From: Intrasporangiaceae bacterium URHB0013
GTDB lineage: Bacteria; Actinomycetota; Actinomycetes; Actinomycetales; Dermatophilaceae
Direction of reading: 5' to 3'
DNA: 64,000 nt
NCBI GenBank assembly: GCA_000620545.1
Contig: JIBA01000012.1
Location: 62,001 to 126,000, forward strand
This document shows positions 48,434-57,083 of the stretch, piece by piece; position 1 is the stretch's first letter, and every line of letters begins with the position of its first letter. Under the pieces are notes generated by a model, which was not told where the DNA came from, did no database searches, and saw only the letters and a list, made by a program, of their open reading frames with translations. Position numbers and translations under genes: made by a program.

Positions 48434-50068
48434 ATGGCAGAACTGACTGATCCGACCCCGAAGAGACTCCACACCCCGAGCCGTCGCTCGCTGCTCGTCG
48501 GCGGAGCCGCCTCGGTCGCCGCCTTCGCGCTCGCCCCCGCGGCGTCCGCGTCTACGACCCGTCGCGCGCCGACCTTCCTGCGCCAGAGCCCCTCTGCCGT
48601 CAGGTCGCTCGAGACCGCGACGGTGCGCGGGTGGGCGGCTGACACCTGGCGCAGCCTCGTCGCGATGACGGACCCCAGGACCGGCCTCCCGGCCGACAAC
48701 ATCCCGGCCTCCCTCGCCGCCGGGGACCGCTCCGGCTACACCTCGCCGACCAACATCGGCGGCTACCTCTGGTCGACCATCGTGGCCCGCGAGCTCGGCA
48801 TCATCACCCGCGGCGAGGCGTCGGCTCGACTCATTCGCACCCTCAAGACGGTCGAGCGGATGGAGCACCACACGCCGAGCGGCATGTACTACAACTGGTA
48901 CGACGAGGCGACCGGTGCGGCCCTGCACTCGTGGCCCGGCTCCGGCGACAAGGTCTACCCGTTCTGCTCGAGCGTCGACAACGGATGGCTCGGAGCAGCC
49001 CTGCTCGTCGTCCAGAACTCCGACCCCGCGGCGGCGACGTGGGCGAGGCGCATCTTCGAGCGGATGCGGTGGGACGCCTTCTACAACGACAACAGCGACC
49101 CAGCCCACCTCGTGCGGCCCGGCGGACTCATCCACGGCGGCTTCTTCCCCGGCGAGCACAACCGCCCGGGCGGCGTCTACCAGGGCACCCACATCGGCGG
49201 CGATCCCGTGTGGCTCACGACCCACCACTACGACACGACCGTGTCGGAGACGCGCATCACGAGCTACCTCGGCATCATCACCGGCCAGATCCCGGCCAAG
49301 CAGTACTTCGCGATGTGGCGCACCTTCCCGGCCACCTGCGACTGGTCGTGGCACGAGATGCAACCCGTCGGCGAGCACCGCACGTACTACGGCATCGACG
49401 TCTACGAGGGTGCCTACACCTACCGCGGCATGCGGATCGTGCCCGGGTGGGGCGGATCGATGTTCGAGGAGCTCATGCCCGACGTCTTCGTGGACGAGGC
49501 GGCCTGGGCGCCCAGCTCGTGGGGTCGCAACCACCCTCTGCACGTGCGCGCGCAGCGAGAGCACGGGCTCGTCGAGGCGGACTACGGCTACTGGGGCTTC
49601 AGCCCCTCGAGCAACCCCGCCGGCGGCTACCGGGAGTACGGCGTGGACGCGCTCGGGCTCAACCCGACCGGCTACATGTCGGACCAGCAGAGCACGAACT
49701 ACGACCCGGGCTTCGGCACCTGCCGCGCCGCGACGAACGCGACGCCGAGGTATGGCGACGGCGTGGTCACCCCGCACGCGTCGTTCCTGGCGATGATGCA
49801 CGAGCCGGACGAGGCCTTCACGAACCTCGTCAACATCCAGACCGACTTCGGCTCCTACGACGTCGGCGGCTTCTTCGACGCCGTCGCCGTGAGGTCCAAG
49901 AAGGTGGCCGAGCGCTATCTATCGCTGGACCAGGCGATGGTCATGGGAGCGATCGGCAACGTGCTCGGCAACGACGTGATCCGTCGCGGCTTCAGCACGC
50001 GTGCGGTGGAGCGCGCGCTGCGTCCCGTCATCGGCGTCGAGGAGTTCGGGGCCAGCCCCCGCGCCTGA
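48434..50068 (+). CDS. Tat-exported glucoamylase-like (six-hairpin-type) protein
   Basis: 544 residues. A twin-arginine signal (SRRSLLVGGAASVAAFAL, R17-R18) ends near ASASTT. The mature part has the alternating (alpha/alpha) toroid feel of glucoamylase-like/GH144-type proteins: DNGWLGAALLVVQNS, GMYYNWYDEATG, VPGWGGSMFEELMPD and PHASFLAMMHEPDEAFTNL. Acidic candidates are in the VDNGW and GGSMFEELMPD motifs. It probably trims a glucan or other oligosaccharide outside the cell for uptake by the adjacent ABC importer. I cannot fix the CAZy family or linkage from sequence reading alone. Confidence 0.75.
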   Translation: MAELTDPTPKRLHTPSRRSLLVGGAASVAAFALAPAASASTTRRAPTFLRQSPSAVRSLETATVRGWAADTWRSLVAMTDPRTGLPADNIPASLAAGDRSGYTSPTNIGGYLWSTIVARELGIITRGEASARLIRTLKTVERMEHHTPSGMYYNWYDEATGAALHSWPGSGDKVYPFCSSVDNGWLGAALLVVQNSDPAAATWARRIFERMRWDAFYNDNSDPAHLVRPGGLIHGGFFPGEHNRPGGVYQGTHIGGDPVWLTTHHYDTTVSETRITSYLGIITGQIPAKQYFAMWRTFPATCDWSWHEMQPVGEHRTYYGIDVYEGAYTYRGMRIVPGWGGSMFEELMPDVFVDEAAWAPSSWGRNHPLHVRAQREHGLVEADYGYWGFSPSSNPAGGYREYGVDALGLNPTGYMSDQQSTNYDPGFGTCRAATNATPRYGDGVVTPHASFLAMMHEPDEAFTNLVNIQTDFGSYDVGGFFDAVAVRSKKVAERYLSLDQAMVMGAIGNVLGNDVIRRGFSTRAVERALRPVIGVEEFGASPRA

Positions 50069-50082
50069 CCCGCACCCCACAC

Positions 50083-50121
50083 CCCGTGGCCGCCTGACCG
50101 CACGCATCGGGCGGCCACGGG
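50083..50121 (+). terminator. 12-bp perfect stem between the glucoamylase-like gene and GH3
   Basis: CCCGTGGCCGCC (50083-50094) pairs exactly with GGCGGCCACGGG (50110-50121), loop 15 nt. It starts 15 bp after the stop and ends 26 bp before the GH3 start. It may be a partial terminator or mRNA processing site lowering GH3 expression. Confidence 0.6.
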
Positions 50122-50147
50122 AACCCCACCGACGAAAGGCCTGACCC

Positions 50148-51974
50148 GTGCGCCCCGAGCTTCGCACCACCGAGGACGGTGTCGCGTACCGCGACCTCAA
50201 CGGCAACGGCCGGATGGACCCGTACGAGGACGCCCGGCTGCCCGTCGAGGAGCGCGTCCGTGACCTGGTCGGCCGCCTCTCCCTCGAGGAGAAGGTCGGC
50301 CTGATGTTCCAGACGGTCATCGAGGCGGGCGCCGACGGCTCGGTGCTCGAGCACCCGGGTGCCATCAGCAAGTCGCCGACGAGCACCGTCGTGCTCGAGA
50401 AGCACCTCAGCCACTTCAACGTGCACGCGCTCGACGACCCGCGCATGGCAGCCCGGTGGAGCAACGCCCTGCAGGCGCTCGCCGAACGCACGCCACACGG
50501 CATACCCGTGACGATCTCAACCGACCCCCGGCACGCGTTCATCGAGAACGTCGGGGTCTCCTTCTCCGCCGGTGCGTTCTCCCAGTGGCCCGAGCCGCTC
50601 GGCCTCGCGGCGCTGCGTGACGCGGACGCCGTGCGGCGCTTCGCCGACATCGCCCGGCAGGAGTATGTGGCCGTCGGCATCCGCGCGGCTCTGCACCCGA
50701 CGCTCGACCTCGCGACCGAACCGCGCTGGGCTCGCCAGGCCGGCACCTTCGGCCAGGATCCCGACCTCGTGACGGAGCTCGGTGTCGCCTATCTCAAGGG
50801 CTTCCAAGGCGATTCGATCGGGCCGGGCAGCGTGGCGTGCACGAGCAAGCACTTCCCGGGCGGCGGTCCGCAGAAGGACGGGGAGGACGCCCACTTCCCG
50901 TACGGTCGCGAGCAGGTCTATCCCGGTGGGCGGTTCGCCGACCACCTCAAGCCCTTCCCGCCGGTCATCGAGGCCGGCACCGCGGGCATCATGCCGTACT
51001 ACGGGATGCCGGTCGACCTCGTCGTCGACGGCGTCCCGATCGAGCCGGTCGGCTTCGGCTACAACAAGCAGCTCGTCGCCGGGCTGCTGCGCGGGAAGCT
51101 CGGCTACGACGGCGTCGTCGTCACCGACTGGGAGCTCGTCAACGACAACCACGTCGGCGACCAGGTGCTGCCCGCCCGCGCGTGGGGCGTCGAGCACCTC
51201 GACCCGCACGGACGCATGGAGCTGATCCTCGAGGCCGGTGCCGACCAGTTCGGCGGCGAGGAGTGTGTCGACATCCTTCTCGACCTCGTCGCGCAGGGGC
51301 GGGTCACCGAGGCGCGCGTCGACGAGTCGGCACGTCGGATCCTCGCGGTGAAGTTCCGCCTCGGTCTGTTCGACGACCCGTACGTCGACGAGGAGGCGGC
51401 GGCCGTGACGGTGGGGCGGGCCGACTTCCGCGAGGAGGGGTATGCCGCGCAGGCCCGATCAGTGACGGTGCTGCACAACGAGGATGGCCGGCTGCCGCTC
51501 GAGCAGGGCCTGCGGATCTACGCCGAACGGGTCTCACCCGAGGCGGTCATCCGGCACGGCAAGCTCGTCGAGCGACCGGAGGACGCCGACGTCGCCGTCG
51601 TGCGCCTGACCGCGCCCTTCGAGCCGCGCTCGGATCTCTTCCTCGAGTCGTGGTTCCACCAGGGTTCGCTCGACTTCCCGCCCGGCCTCATCGCCCGGCT
51701 CGAGCGCATCGCGGCCGCGTGCCCGCTCGTCATCGACGTCGTGCTCGACCGACCCGCCGTCGTGACGCCGCTGCTCCGGTTCGCCTCGGCGGTCGTCGGC
51801 ACGTACGGCAGCAGCGACGACGCCCTGCTCGACGCCATCACCGGCACGATCCCTCCTGCCGGCCGCCTGCCGTTCGACCTGCCGCGGTCGATGGACCAGG
51901 TGCGCGCCCACGGCGAGGACGTGCCGGGCTACGACGACCCGCTCTACCGCTTCGGAGACGGCCTCACGATCTGA
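50148..51974 (+). CDS. Glycoside hydrolase family 3 (beta-glucosidase-like)
   Basis: 608 residues. GH3 N-terminal TIM barrel with LSLEEKVGLMFQ, ACTSKHFPGGGPQKDGEDAHFPYG and nucleophile D327 in VVVTDWELVND. The shorter C-terminal alpha/beta sandwich runs from EGYAAQARSVTVLHNEDG to the end; no fibronectin or PA14 domain. It has no signal peptide, so it acts in the cytosol on oligosaccharides brought in by the neighbouring ABC transporter. GTG 50148 follows GAAAGG. ILE codon ATA at 50502 is forced by a GTATGCCG copy. Confidence 0.9.
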   Translation: MRPELRTTEDGVAYRDLNGNGRMDPYEDARLPVEERVRDLVGRLSLEEKVGLMFQTVIEAGADGSVLEHPGAISKSPTSTVVLEKHLSHFNVHALDDPRMAARWSNALQALAERTPHGIPVTISTDPRHAFIENVGVSFSAGAFSQWPEPLGLAALRDADAVRRFADIARQEYVAVGIRAALHPTLDLATEPRWARQAGTFGQDPDLVTELGVAYLKGFQGDSIGPGSVACTSKHFPGGGPQKDGEDAHFPYGREQVYPGGRFADHLKPFPPVIEAGTAGIMPYYGMPVDLVVDGVPIEPVGFGYNKQLVAGLLRGKLGYDGVVVTDWELVNDNHVGDQVLPARAWGVEHLDPHGRMELILEAGADQFGGEECVDILLDLVAQGRVTEARVDESARRILAVKFRLGLFDDPYVDEEAAAVTVGRADFREEGYAAQARSVTVLHNEDGRLPLEQGLRIYAERVSPEAVIRHGKLVERPEDADVAVVRLTAPFEPRSDLFLESWFHQGSLDFPPGLIARLERIAAACPLVIDVVLDRPAVVTPLLRFASAVVGTYGSSDDALLDAITGTIPPAGRLPFDLPRSMDQVRAHGEDVPGYDDPLYRFGDGLTI

Positions 51975-52055
51975 CGCACCTCGGCTCACCGACGCCGACC
52001 CACGGACAGGCACCTCCCACTCGGGTGCACCCCCCGCACCCGCGTGCCCGATGGG

Positions 52056-52082
52056 CCCCGGCCGCACCCACCGCGGTCGGGG
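52056..52082. terminator. GC hairpin between convergent genes
   Basis: CCCCGGCCGC (52056-52065) and GCGGTCGGGG (52073-52082) pair over 10 bp with one G-U/mismatch and a 7-nt loop, in the gap after GH3 and before the DUF2630 stop. Confidence 0.55.
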
Positions 52083-52105
52083 TCTCGTCGTGCAAGCGCC
52101 GACCC

Positions 52106-52354
52106 TCAGCCGGTGTAGCCCTCGACGGTGCGCTCAGAACGCACCTCGGCGTCGTCCGGGTCCTCCCCGAACTCGCGCTTGGCCCGGCGCTGGCGCAGCA
52201 GATCCCAGCACTGGTCGAGCTCGACCTCGACGTTCCGGAGCCGGGCGTGCTCCTCGTCGACCGAGATCGCGCCGGCCTGCAGGGCGGACCGGAGCCGGTG
52301 CTCCTCGTCGATGAGCGACTGGATGTGGTGCTGGATCGAGATGTCGTCAGCCAT
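52106..52354 (-). CDS. DUF2630 protein
   Basis: 82 residues, entirely helical: MADDISIQHHIQSLIDEEHRLRSAL then EEHARLRNVEVELDQCWDLLRQRRAKREFGEDPDDAEVR. The IxxLVxEEHxLR core and CWDLLRQRRA end are the DUF2630 hallmarks. Small actinobacterial protein of unknown function, probably a coiled-coil dimer. Confidence 0.88.
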   Translation of the reverse strand: MADDISIQHHIQSLIDEEHRLRSALQAGAISVDEEHARLRNVEVELDQCWDLLRQRRAKREFGEDPDDAEVRSERTVEGYTG

Positions 52355-52393
52355 GCCGTCACCTTCGCACGGCTGTCTCCGGCCGTCGAGGGC

Positions 52394-52399
52394 TAGCAT
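52394..52399 (+). promoter_or_regulatory. Leaderless -10 box of the hydrolase gene
   Basis: TAGCAT, then 7 nt, then GTG 52407; it also decides between that GTG and ATG 52398. Confidence 0.5.
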
Positions 52400-52406
52400 G
52401 TGGACA

Positions 52407-53096
52407 GTGACCACATTCGCGCTCCTCCCCGGCGCCGGCGGCGCCGCCGCCTGGTACTGGCACCGCGTCGTGCCGCTGCTCGAGTCGGCACGCCACGAGG
52501 CGGTCGCCGTCGACCTGCCGGCCGACGACGCGGACGCCGGGCTGCCGGAGTATGCCGCCCTCGTCGAGTCCGCGGTCGCCGGCCGTGACGACGTGGTGGT
52601 CGTGGCCCAGTCGATGGGCGGGTTCACCGCGCCGATGGTCGCGGCGCGGCGCCCCGTCTCGGGCATCGTCCTGCTCAACGCGATGGTCCCGCTGCCGGGC
52701 GAGACGGCCGGCGCGTGGTGGGACGCCGTGGGGTCGGAGGACGCGCGCCTGGCCGCCGCCCGCGCCGGGGGCTACCCGACCGAGATGGACCTCGACACCT
52801 ACTTCCTGCACGATCTGGACCCTGACGTGGCAGCCAGCGGTGAGCAGCACCAGCGGCAGGAGGTCGACCGCGCCTTCGAGACACCCTGCGACATCGAGCG
52901 CTGGCCCGACGTCCCGACCCGTGTCGTGGCCGGTGCCGGTGACCGCTTCTTCCCGCTGGCGCTGCAGCGCCGAGTGGCCCGTGATCGCCTCGGCCTCGAC
53001 GTCGACACCGTCCCCGGTGGGCACCTCGCCGCGCTGTCGCATCCGGCCGAGCTCACCGCATACCTGCTCGCCGAGGGACACGGCTCGACCGGCTGA
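52407..53096 (+). CDS. Alpha/beta hydrolase (salicylate-esterase/MES-like)
   Basis: 229 residues: TTFALLPGAGGAAAWYWHRVVPLLESARHEAVAVDLPADD at the N-terminus, nucleophile in VVVAQSMGGFTAPMVA, and HLAALSHPAELTAYLL with the catalytic His near the end. The opening matches plant methyl-esterase/hydroxynitrile-lyase-type hydrolases. The nucleophile elbow reads A-Q-S-M-G rather than G-H-S-M-G. Substrate unknown. Confidence 0.82.
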   Translation: MTTFALLPGAGGAAAWYWHRVVPLLESARHEAVAVDLPADDADAGLPEYAALVESAVAGRDDVVVVAQSMGGFTAPMVAARRPVSGIVLLNAMVPLPGETAGAWWDAVGSEDARLAAARAGGYPTEMDLDTYFLHDLDPDVAASGEQHQRQEVDRAFETPCDIERWPDVPTRVVAGAGDRFFPLALQRRVARDRLGLDVDTVPGGHLAALSHPAELTAYLLAEGHGSTG

Positions 53097-53102
53097 GCGG
53101 AC

Positions 53103-54140
53103 TCAGCCTCGGGAGGGGAGCGTCCGCCGCTGGCGCTCCCTGACCCCGAGGGTCGTCTCGCGCGGCTCGAGCGTCCAGGCCACGTCGACCGCCACCGCCG
53201 GCCCGTGGTCGCCGTCGATGCGCCGTGACAGCAGCGCGAGCGTGGACCGGGCCAGTCCGGTCAGGTCGGGCGCGATCGTCGAGACGGTGGGGTTGGCGTA
53301 GCGGGTCTCCGCGATGTCGTCGAAGCCGATGATGGCGATCTCCTCCGGGACGTCCACGCCGGCCTCGACGCAGGCACGCAGGGCACCGATGGCCATGAGG
53401 TCGTTGAAGCAGAAGACGCCGTCGGGCGGCTCTGGCAGGGCCAGCAGCTCCAGCATCGCGGCGTGGCCGTCGGCGCGGTCGAAGCTCGTCACGCTGATGA
53501 CCAGGTCGGTGTCGTAGGGGAGGCGGGCGGCCTCGAGCGCCTGGCGATAGCCGGTCAGCCGCTCGGAGGCCGTGCCTCGCGTCGCCTCGCGTCCGACGGC
53601 AGCGATGCGTCGGCGTCCCTGCGCGACAAGGTGTTCCGTGGCGGCACGCGAGGCAGCGACCGAGTTGACGGCGACGTGGTCGAAGCCCGAGGGCACCGGT
53701 CGCTCGCCGAGCAGGACCATCGGGAGGTTGTCGGCGCGCTGCCCGATCTCGTCGGCGGACAGGGCGAGGGGGGAGAGGATGACGCCGTCGATGACGTGCG
53801 AGCGCATGCCTTCCAGGACCAGGCGCTCGGCGTCTGGGTCACCCCGGGTCACGTCGAGCAGCACGATGAAGCCGAGGGCGGCCGCCTCCTCGGTGATGCG
53901 CGCGGCGAGCTCGGCGAAGTAGGGCGAGTCCATGGCCGGCACGGCCAGGGCGAGGAAGCCCGCGCGGCCGTGCTTGAGGCTGCGAGCCGACAGGTTGGGC
54001 CGGTAGTGCAGCTCGGCCATCGCGGCCTCGACGCGCTCGCGCGTGCTCGCCTTCACGTGGGGGTGGTTGTTGAGGACGTTCGAGGCGGTCTTGACCGACA
54101 CTCCCGCACGCTCCGCCACATCCCTCAGCCGCGCCGCCAA
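53103..54140 (-). CDS. LacI-family transcriptional regulator (second)
   Basis: 345 residues. The HTH (RLRDVAERAGVSVKTASNVLNNHPHV) starts at residue 4. The effector domain is complete (FLALAVPAMDSPYFAELAARITEEA, DGVFCFNDLMAIGALRACVEAG, IGFDDIAETRYANPTVSTI). The start appears to be TTG at 54140 with GGAGG 5 nt upstream, a rare start codon here. It probably regulates one of the glycan genes: the GH43/ABC cluster 4-10 kb away is the nearest candidate. It ends 6 bp from the hydrolase stop. Confidence 0.85.
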   Translation of the reverse strand: MAARLRDVAERAGVSVKTASNVLNNHPHVKASTRERVEAAMAELHYRPNLSARSLKHGRAGFLALAVPAMDSPYFAELAARITEEAAALGFIVLLDVTRGDPDAERLVLEGMRSHVIDGVILSPLALSADEIGQRADNLPMVLLGERPVPSGFDHVAVNSVAASRAATEHLVAQGRRRIAAVGREATRGTASERLTGYRQALEAARLPYDTDLVISVTSFDRADGHAAMLELLALPEPPDGVFCFNDLMAIGALRACVEAGVDVPEEIAIIGFDDIAETRYANPTVSTIAPDLTGLARSTLALLSRRIDGDHGPAVAVDVAWTLEPRETTLGVRERQRRTLPSRG

Positions 54141-54253
54141 CCGAGCCTCCGTCCGCGAGCCGTCGAGCCGTCGAGCCGTGTGCCGGCCGGTGCCCTCTCC
54201 CGAGACTAGCCCCGAAGCCGGCGCGCCACTCGGCCCCGGCCACGGCCGGCGTC

Positions 54254-54946
54254 TCAGGTCTGGGCCGCGGCGAGCACCCGGCCTGTGCCGGTGCGGACCT
54301 CCAGCGACTGGATCTCGTTGGTGCGCAGCGCCGTGGCTCCGGTGACGCGCGAGGAGCCGGCAGGTGTCGCCCGCCAGGAGGCGGCCGTCGTCGCCTTGCC
54401 ACTGCGGTCGATGACCCAGAGGGCGAGCTCGCCGTTGGTCGGCATGTCGTTGCAGACGACGTCGAGCTGCGTGCCCCAGCCGCGCGTCACGAGGGCGATG
54501 TCGATCCGGACCTGGCTGCCGGCCACCGGAGCCGCGGCCACGCGCGTCGTCGGCAGCGTGGGCGTGCTCGGGCCGAGCAGCTGCGGACCGAGCCAGGCTC
54601 CACCGGCGAAGATCAGCACCGCGGCGGCGGCCGCGACGACGGAGAGCCAGGCGCGCCGGCGCCGGCGGCGGCGACCGACCTCACCGAGCAGCGTGGCGAC
54701 GCGCTCGTCGTCGGGCTCCGTGATGAGCGGGACGGGCGCGCCGACCTGGGCGTCGGTGAGGTGCGGGCCCCCCTCGGGACCGGCGAGGTCGAGCAGGCGC
54801 GGCATTCCCGACACCTGGCCGAGCTCGGTCTGGCACTGGCGGCAGGAGCGCAGGTGCTCGCTGAAGGTCCGGTGGTCCTCGTCGGACAGGCCACCGAGCA
54901 CGTATGCGCCGAGCATCACGTGCAGGTCGTCCAGTCCGGTGGTCAT
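54254..54946 (-). CDS. Anti-sigma factor with zinc-finger (RskA-type)
   Basis: 230 residues. The N-terminal anti-sigma domain has the zinc motif HLRSCRQC (H31, C35, C38), then a single TM helix (WLSVVAAAAAVLIFAGGAWLG, ~99-120) and an extracytoplasmic RskA-type C-terminal domain (MPTNGELALWVIDRSGKATTAASW). It would hold the ECF sigma factor at the membrane until a signal leads to proteolysis. It overlaps the sigma gene by ATGA, so the pair is co-translated. Confidence 0.9.
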   Translation of the reverse strand: MTTGLDDLHVMLGAYVLGGLSDEDHRTFSEHLRSCRQCQTELGQVSGMPRLLDLAGPEGGPHLTDAQVGAPVPLITEPDDERVATLLGEVGRRRRRRRAWLSVVAAAAAVLIFAGGAWLGPQLLGPSTPTLPTTRVAAAPVAGSQVRIDIALVTRGWGTQLDVVCNDMPTNGELALWVIDRSGKATTAASWRATPAGSSRVTGATALRTNEIQSLEVRTGTGRVLAAAQT

Positions 54947-55431
54947 CTCGTCACTCCCATCTCGTCGAGGATGACGCGCAGGTTGCGCACGGCGTAGTAG
55001 GCGCGGGACTTCACGGTGCCCTCCGGTACCCCTACCCGACGCGAGGTCTCGGCCACGGTCATCCGTTCGTAGTAGAGGCAGCGCACGATCTCACGGTGGT
55101 TGGTCTGGAGCCGCCCGAGGGCCTCCTCGACGAGGACCTGGTCGAGCGCGCGGTCGAGGGCCGAGTCACTCTCGGCGATCTCGCCGAGCTGGGCCTGCTG
55201 CGGTCGGCGGCCGGCGGCGCGGTGCTGGTCGACGATGAGGTGACGGGCCGTGGTGATGAGGTAGGCCCGGAGGTTGTCGGCCTCCGGCGCCTGCTTCCAG
55301 ACGCGCAGGATGACCTCCTGGACGATGTCCTCGACCCGGTTCGCGTCGCTGGTGGCGCGCCACACGACACGTCGCAGCATCGGGCCGTGCTCGCGGTAGA
55401 TCTCGGCGATCGCCTCGTCATCGAGCGGCAT
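54943..55431 (-). CDS. ECF sigma factor (SigK/SigL-like)
   Basis: 162 residues. Region 2 is IYREHGPMLRRVVWRATSDANRVEDIVQEVILRVWKQ and region 4 is LGRLQTNHREIVRCLYYERMTVAETSRRVGVPEGTVKSRAYYAVRNL. It reads promoters of the form TGAACC-N16-CGTCTC judged by the matching pair in its own and the divergent promoter. GTGAGGAGG precedes the ATG. The downstream gene is its anti-sigma; the divergent lipoprotein is the likely target. Confidence 0.9.
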   Translation of the reverse strand: MPLDDEAIAEIYREHGPMLRRVVWRATSDANRVEDIVQEVILRVWKQAPEADNLRAYLITTARHLIVDQHRAAGRRPQQAQLGEIAESDSALDRALDQVLVEEALGRLQTNHREIVRCLYYERMTVAETSRRVGVPEGTVKSRAYYAVRNLRVILDEMGVTR

Positions 55432-55467
55432 GCCGCAGGCACCTCCTCACAGTTGCTCCCCGGTCCA

Positions 55468-55495
55468 GAGACGTCTAGCCGTCGGGTCTGGTTCA
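55468..55495 (-). promoter_or_regulatory. ECF sigma promoter for the sigma/anti-sigma operon
   Basis: On the minus strand TGAACC (55490-55495), 16 nt, then CGTCTC (55468-55473), 37 bp upstream of the sigma start. Confidence 0.7.
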
Positions 55496-55508
55496 TCGGC
55501 CGACAGGG

Positions 55509-55536
55509 TGAACCGTCTCACGACCGGAGGCGTTTC
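55509..55536 (+). promoter_or_regulatory. ECF sigma promoter for the divergent lipoprotein
   Basis: TGAACC (55509-55514), 16 nt, then CGTTTC (55531-55536), 43 bp upstream of the lipoprotein start. Element and spacing equal those of the opposite promoter. Confidence 0.72.
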
Positions 55537-55578
55537 CGAGGTGGGCGCCACCCCGGCGCCCCACTCGAGGAGGTCAAC

Positions 55579-56124
55579 ATGATGCGCGCTCGTTCCCTCA
55601 CCGCGACGGCCCTCGCCTCTGCGGTCCTGGTGCTCTCGGCGGGCTGCGGCTCGTCCACTCCCGAAGCGGCCAGCCCGGCTGCGTCACCATCGTCCGCCGC
55701 GTCGTCGACGAGCACGTCGGCCGCCACGTCCGAAGCCACCTCCGCGGCCGGCGGTGCGACAGAGGTCACGGAGCTCAAGAGCGCGAGCACGTCGCTCGGC
55801 ACCATCGTCACGGACGGCAACGGCATGACGCTCTACATGTTCGACAAGGACACCAAGGGTGGTCCGACGAGCGCCTGCACCGGCGAGTGCCTCGCCGCCT
55901 GGCCGCCGGCCTTCATGGGCTCGGCCGCACCGATGATGACCGGGGTCACCGGCACGGTCGCCTCGATCGACACGCCGGACGGCAAGAAGCAGCTCACTCT
56001 CGGTGGGTGGCCCCTCTACTACTGGGCCAAGGACACGAAGCCCGGTGACGTGACCGGTCAGGCCGTCAAGGACGTGTGGTGGGTGCTCGACCCCGCCGGC
56101 ACGCCGATCAAGACGAAGTCGTAG
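55579..56124 (+). CDS. Secreted lipoprotein with PF03640-type repeats
   Basis: 181 residues. Lipoprotein signal with lipobox VLSAGC, then an Ala/Ser/Thr-rich linker of ~45 residues and two repeats of the secreted-repeat family (LGTIVTDGNGMTLYMFDKDTKG... TSACTGECLAAWPP, and KKQLTLGGWPLYYWAKDTKPGD...VWWVLDPAGTPI). Family members may bind cofactors or electron carriers at the cell surface. Divergent from the ECF sigma gene and with the matching promoter. GAGGAGG lies 6 nt before the ATG pair (55579/55582). Confidence 0.88.
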   Translation: MMRARSLTATALASAVLVLSAGCGSSTPEAASPAASPSSAASSTSTSAATSEATSAAGGATEVTELKSASTSLGTIVTDGNGMTLYMFDKDTKGGPTSACTGECLAAWPPAFMGSAAPMMTGVTGTVASIDTPDGKKQLTLGGWPLYYWAKDTKPGDVTGQAVKDVWWVLDPAGTPIKTKS

Positions 56125-56150
56125 GCCACCGAACGAGGCTGCGCCGGGCC

Positions 56151-56156
56151 TAGCGT
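56151..56156 (+). promoter_or_regulatory. Leaderless -10 box of the UDGb gene
   Basis: TAGCGT, then GGGGCC, then ATG 56163. Confidence 0.55.
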
Positions 56157-56162
56157 GGGGCC

Positions 56163-57005
56163 ATGTGCCCCGCCGACCTGCCCAACCCGGCGCAGCATCC
56201 CGTCACGGGCGGGCTCTTCCTGTCGCCGGTCCCCGCCGGCTCCGGTTGGCCGGGTGACCCCGCGACAGCAGAGACGCCCGTGGCCACCACCCCCGCACAG
56301 GTGCGTCGCCTCGCGAAGGGGGCGGACGGCATACGCGAGCTCGATGCCCGTGTCAGCGTGTGCCGCGCGTGCCCGCGACTCGTCGAGTGGCGCGAATCCG
56401 TTGCCACCCAAGGACGTCGGGCGGCCTTTGCGGACCAACCGTACTGGGGACGGCCCGGGCCCTCGTTCGGCGACCCGCAGGCCGAGGTGCTCGTCGTCGG
56501 GCTCGCTCCCGCGGCCAACGGCACCAACCGCACCGGCCGGATGTTCACCGGTGATCGCTCCGGCGACTGGTTGTATGCCGCCCTCCACCGGGGTGGGTAC
56601 GCGAGCCAGCCGACGTCGGTGGCCTCCGGCGACGGGCTCGTGCTGACCGGACTCCGCATCGTCGCGACCGTGCGGTGCGCGCCACCCGCGAACAAGCCGA
56701 CGACCGAGGAGAAGGCGACGTGCGCCCCGTGGCTCGACCGGGACCTCGAGCTCTCGGAGCCGCGCCTCCGGTCCGTGCTGGCGCTCGGCGGCATCGCGTG
56801 GGACGCGGCGCTCGGTGCCGCCCGACGTCGGGGATGGAGCGTGCCGAGGCCGAGACCGAGGTTCGGTCACGGAACCGAGGCGGTGCTGACCACCGACACC
56901 GGCCGGCACGTGCGCCTCGTCGGCAGCTATCACGTGAGCCAGCAGAACACCTTCACCGGCAAGCTCACCGAGGCGATGCTCGACCAGGTCGTCGCCCGGC
57001 TGTGA
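56163..57005 (+). CDS. Family 5 uracil-DNA glycosylase (UDGb), Fe-S
   Basis: 280 residues. Four cysteines fit a [4Fe-4S] cluster: C67 and C70 in VCRAC, C172 in [15 protein letters not shown]187 in ATCAPW. The active-site motif is [19 protein letters not shown] (113-131) and the second motif is [14 protein letters not shown], where most homologues have HPSQ. It removes uracil and other deaminated bases from DNA. The leaderless ATG follows TAGCGT by 6 nt. Rare ATA codon near 56331 is within a GTATGCCG copy. Confidence 0.9.
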   Translation: MCPADLPNPAQHPVTGGLFLSPVPAGSGWPGDPATAETPVATTPAQVRRLAKGADGIRELDARVSVCRACPRLVEWRESVATQGRRAAFADQPYWGRPGPSFGDPQAEVLVVGLAPAANGTNRTGRMFTGDRSGDWLYAALHRGGYASQPTSVASGDGLVLTGLRIVATVRCAPPANKPTTEEKATCAPWLDRDLELSEPRLRSVLALGGIAWDAALGAARRRGWSVPRPRPRFGHGTEAVLTTDTGRHVRLVGSYHVSQQNTFTGKLTEAMLDQVVARL

Positions 57006-57083
57006 GCTGGTGCGGTGCATCGCCGGGAGGCTCTGAGTAGGAGCGCTGATGCACGAGCGACCGCGGTGGGCGAGGCTGGAGGG

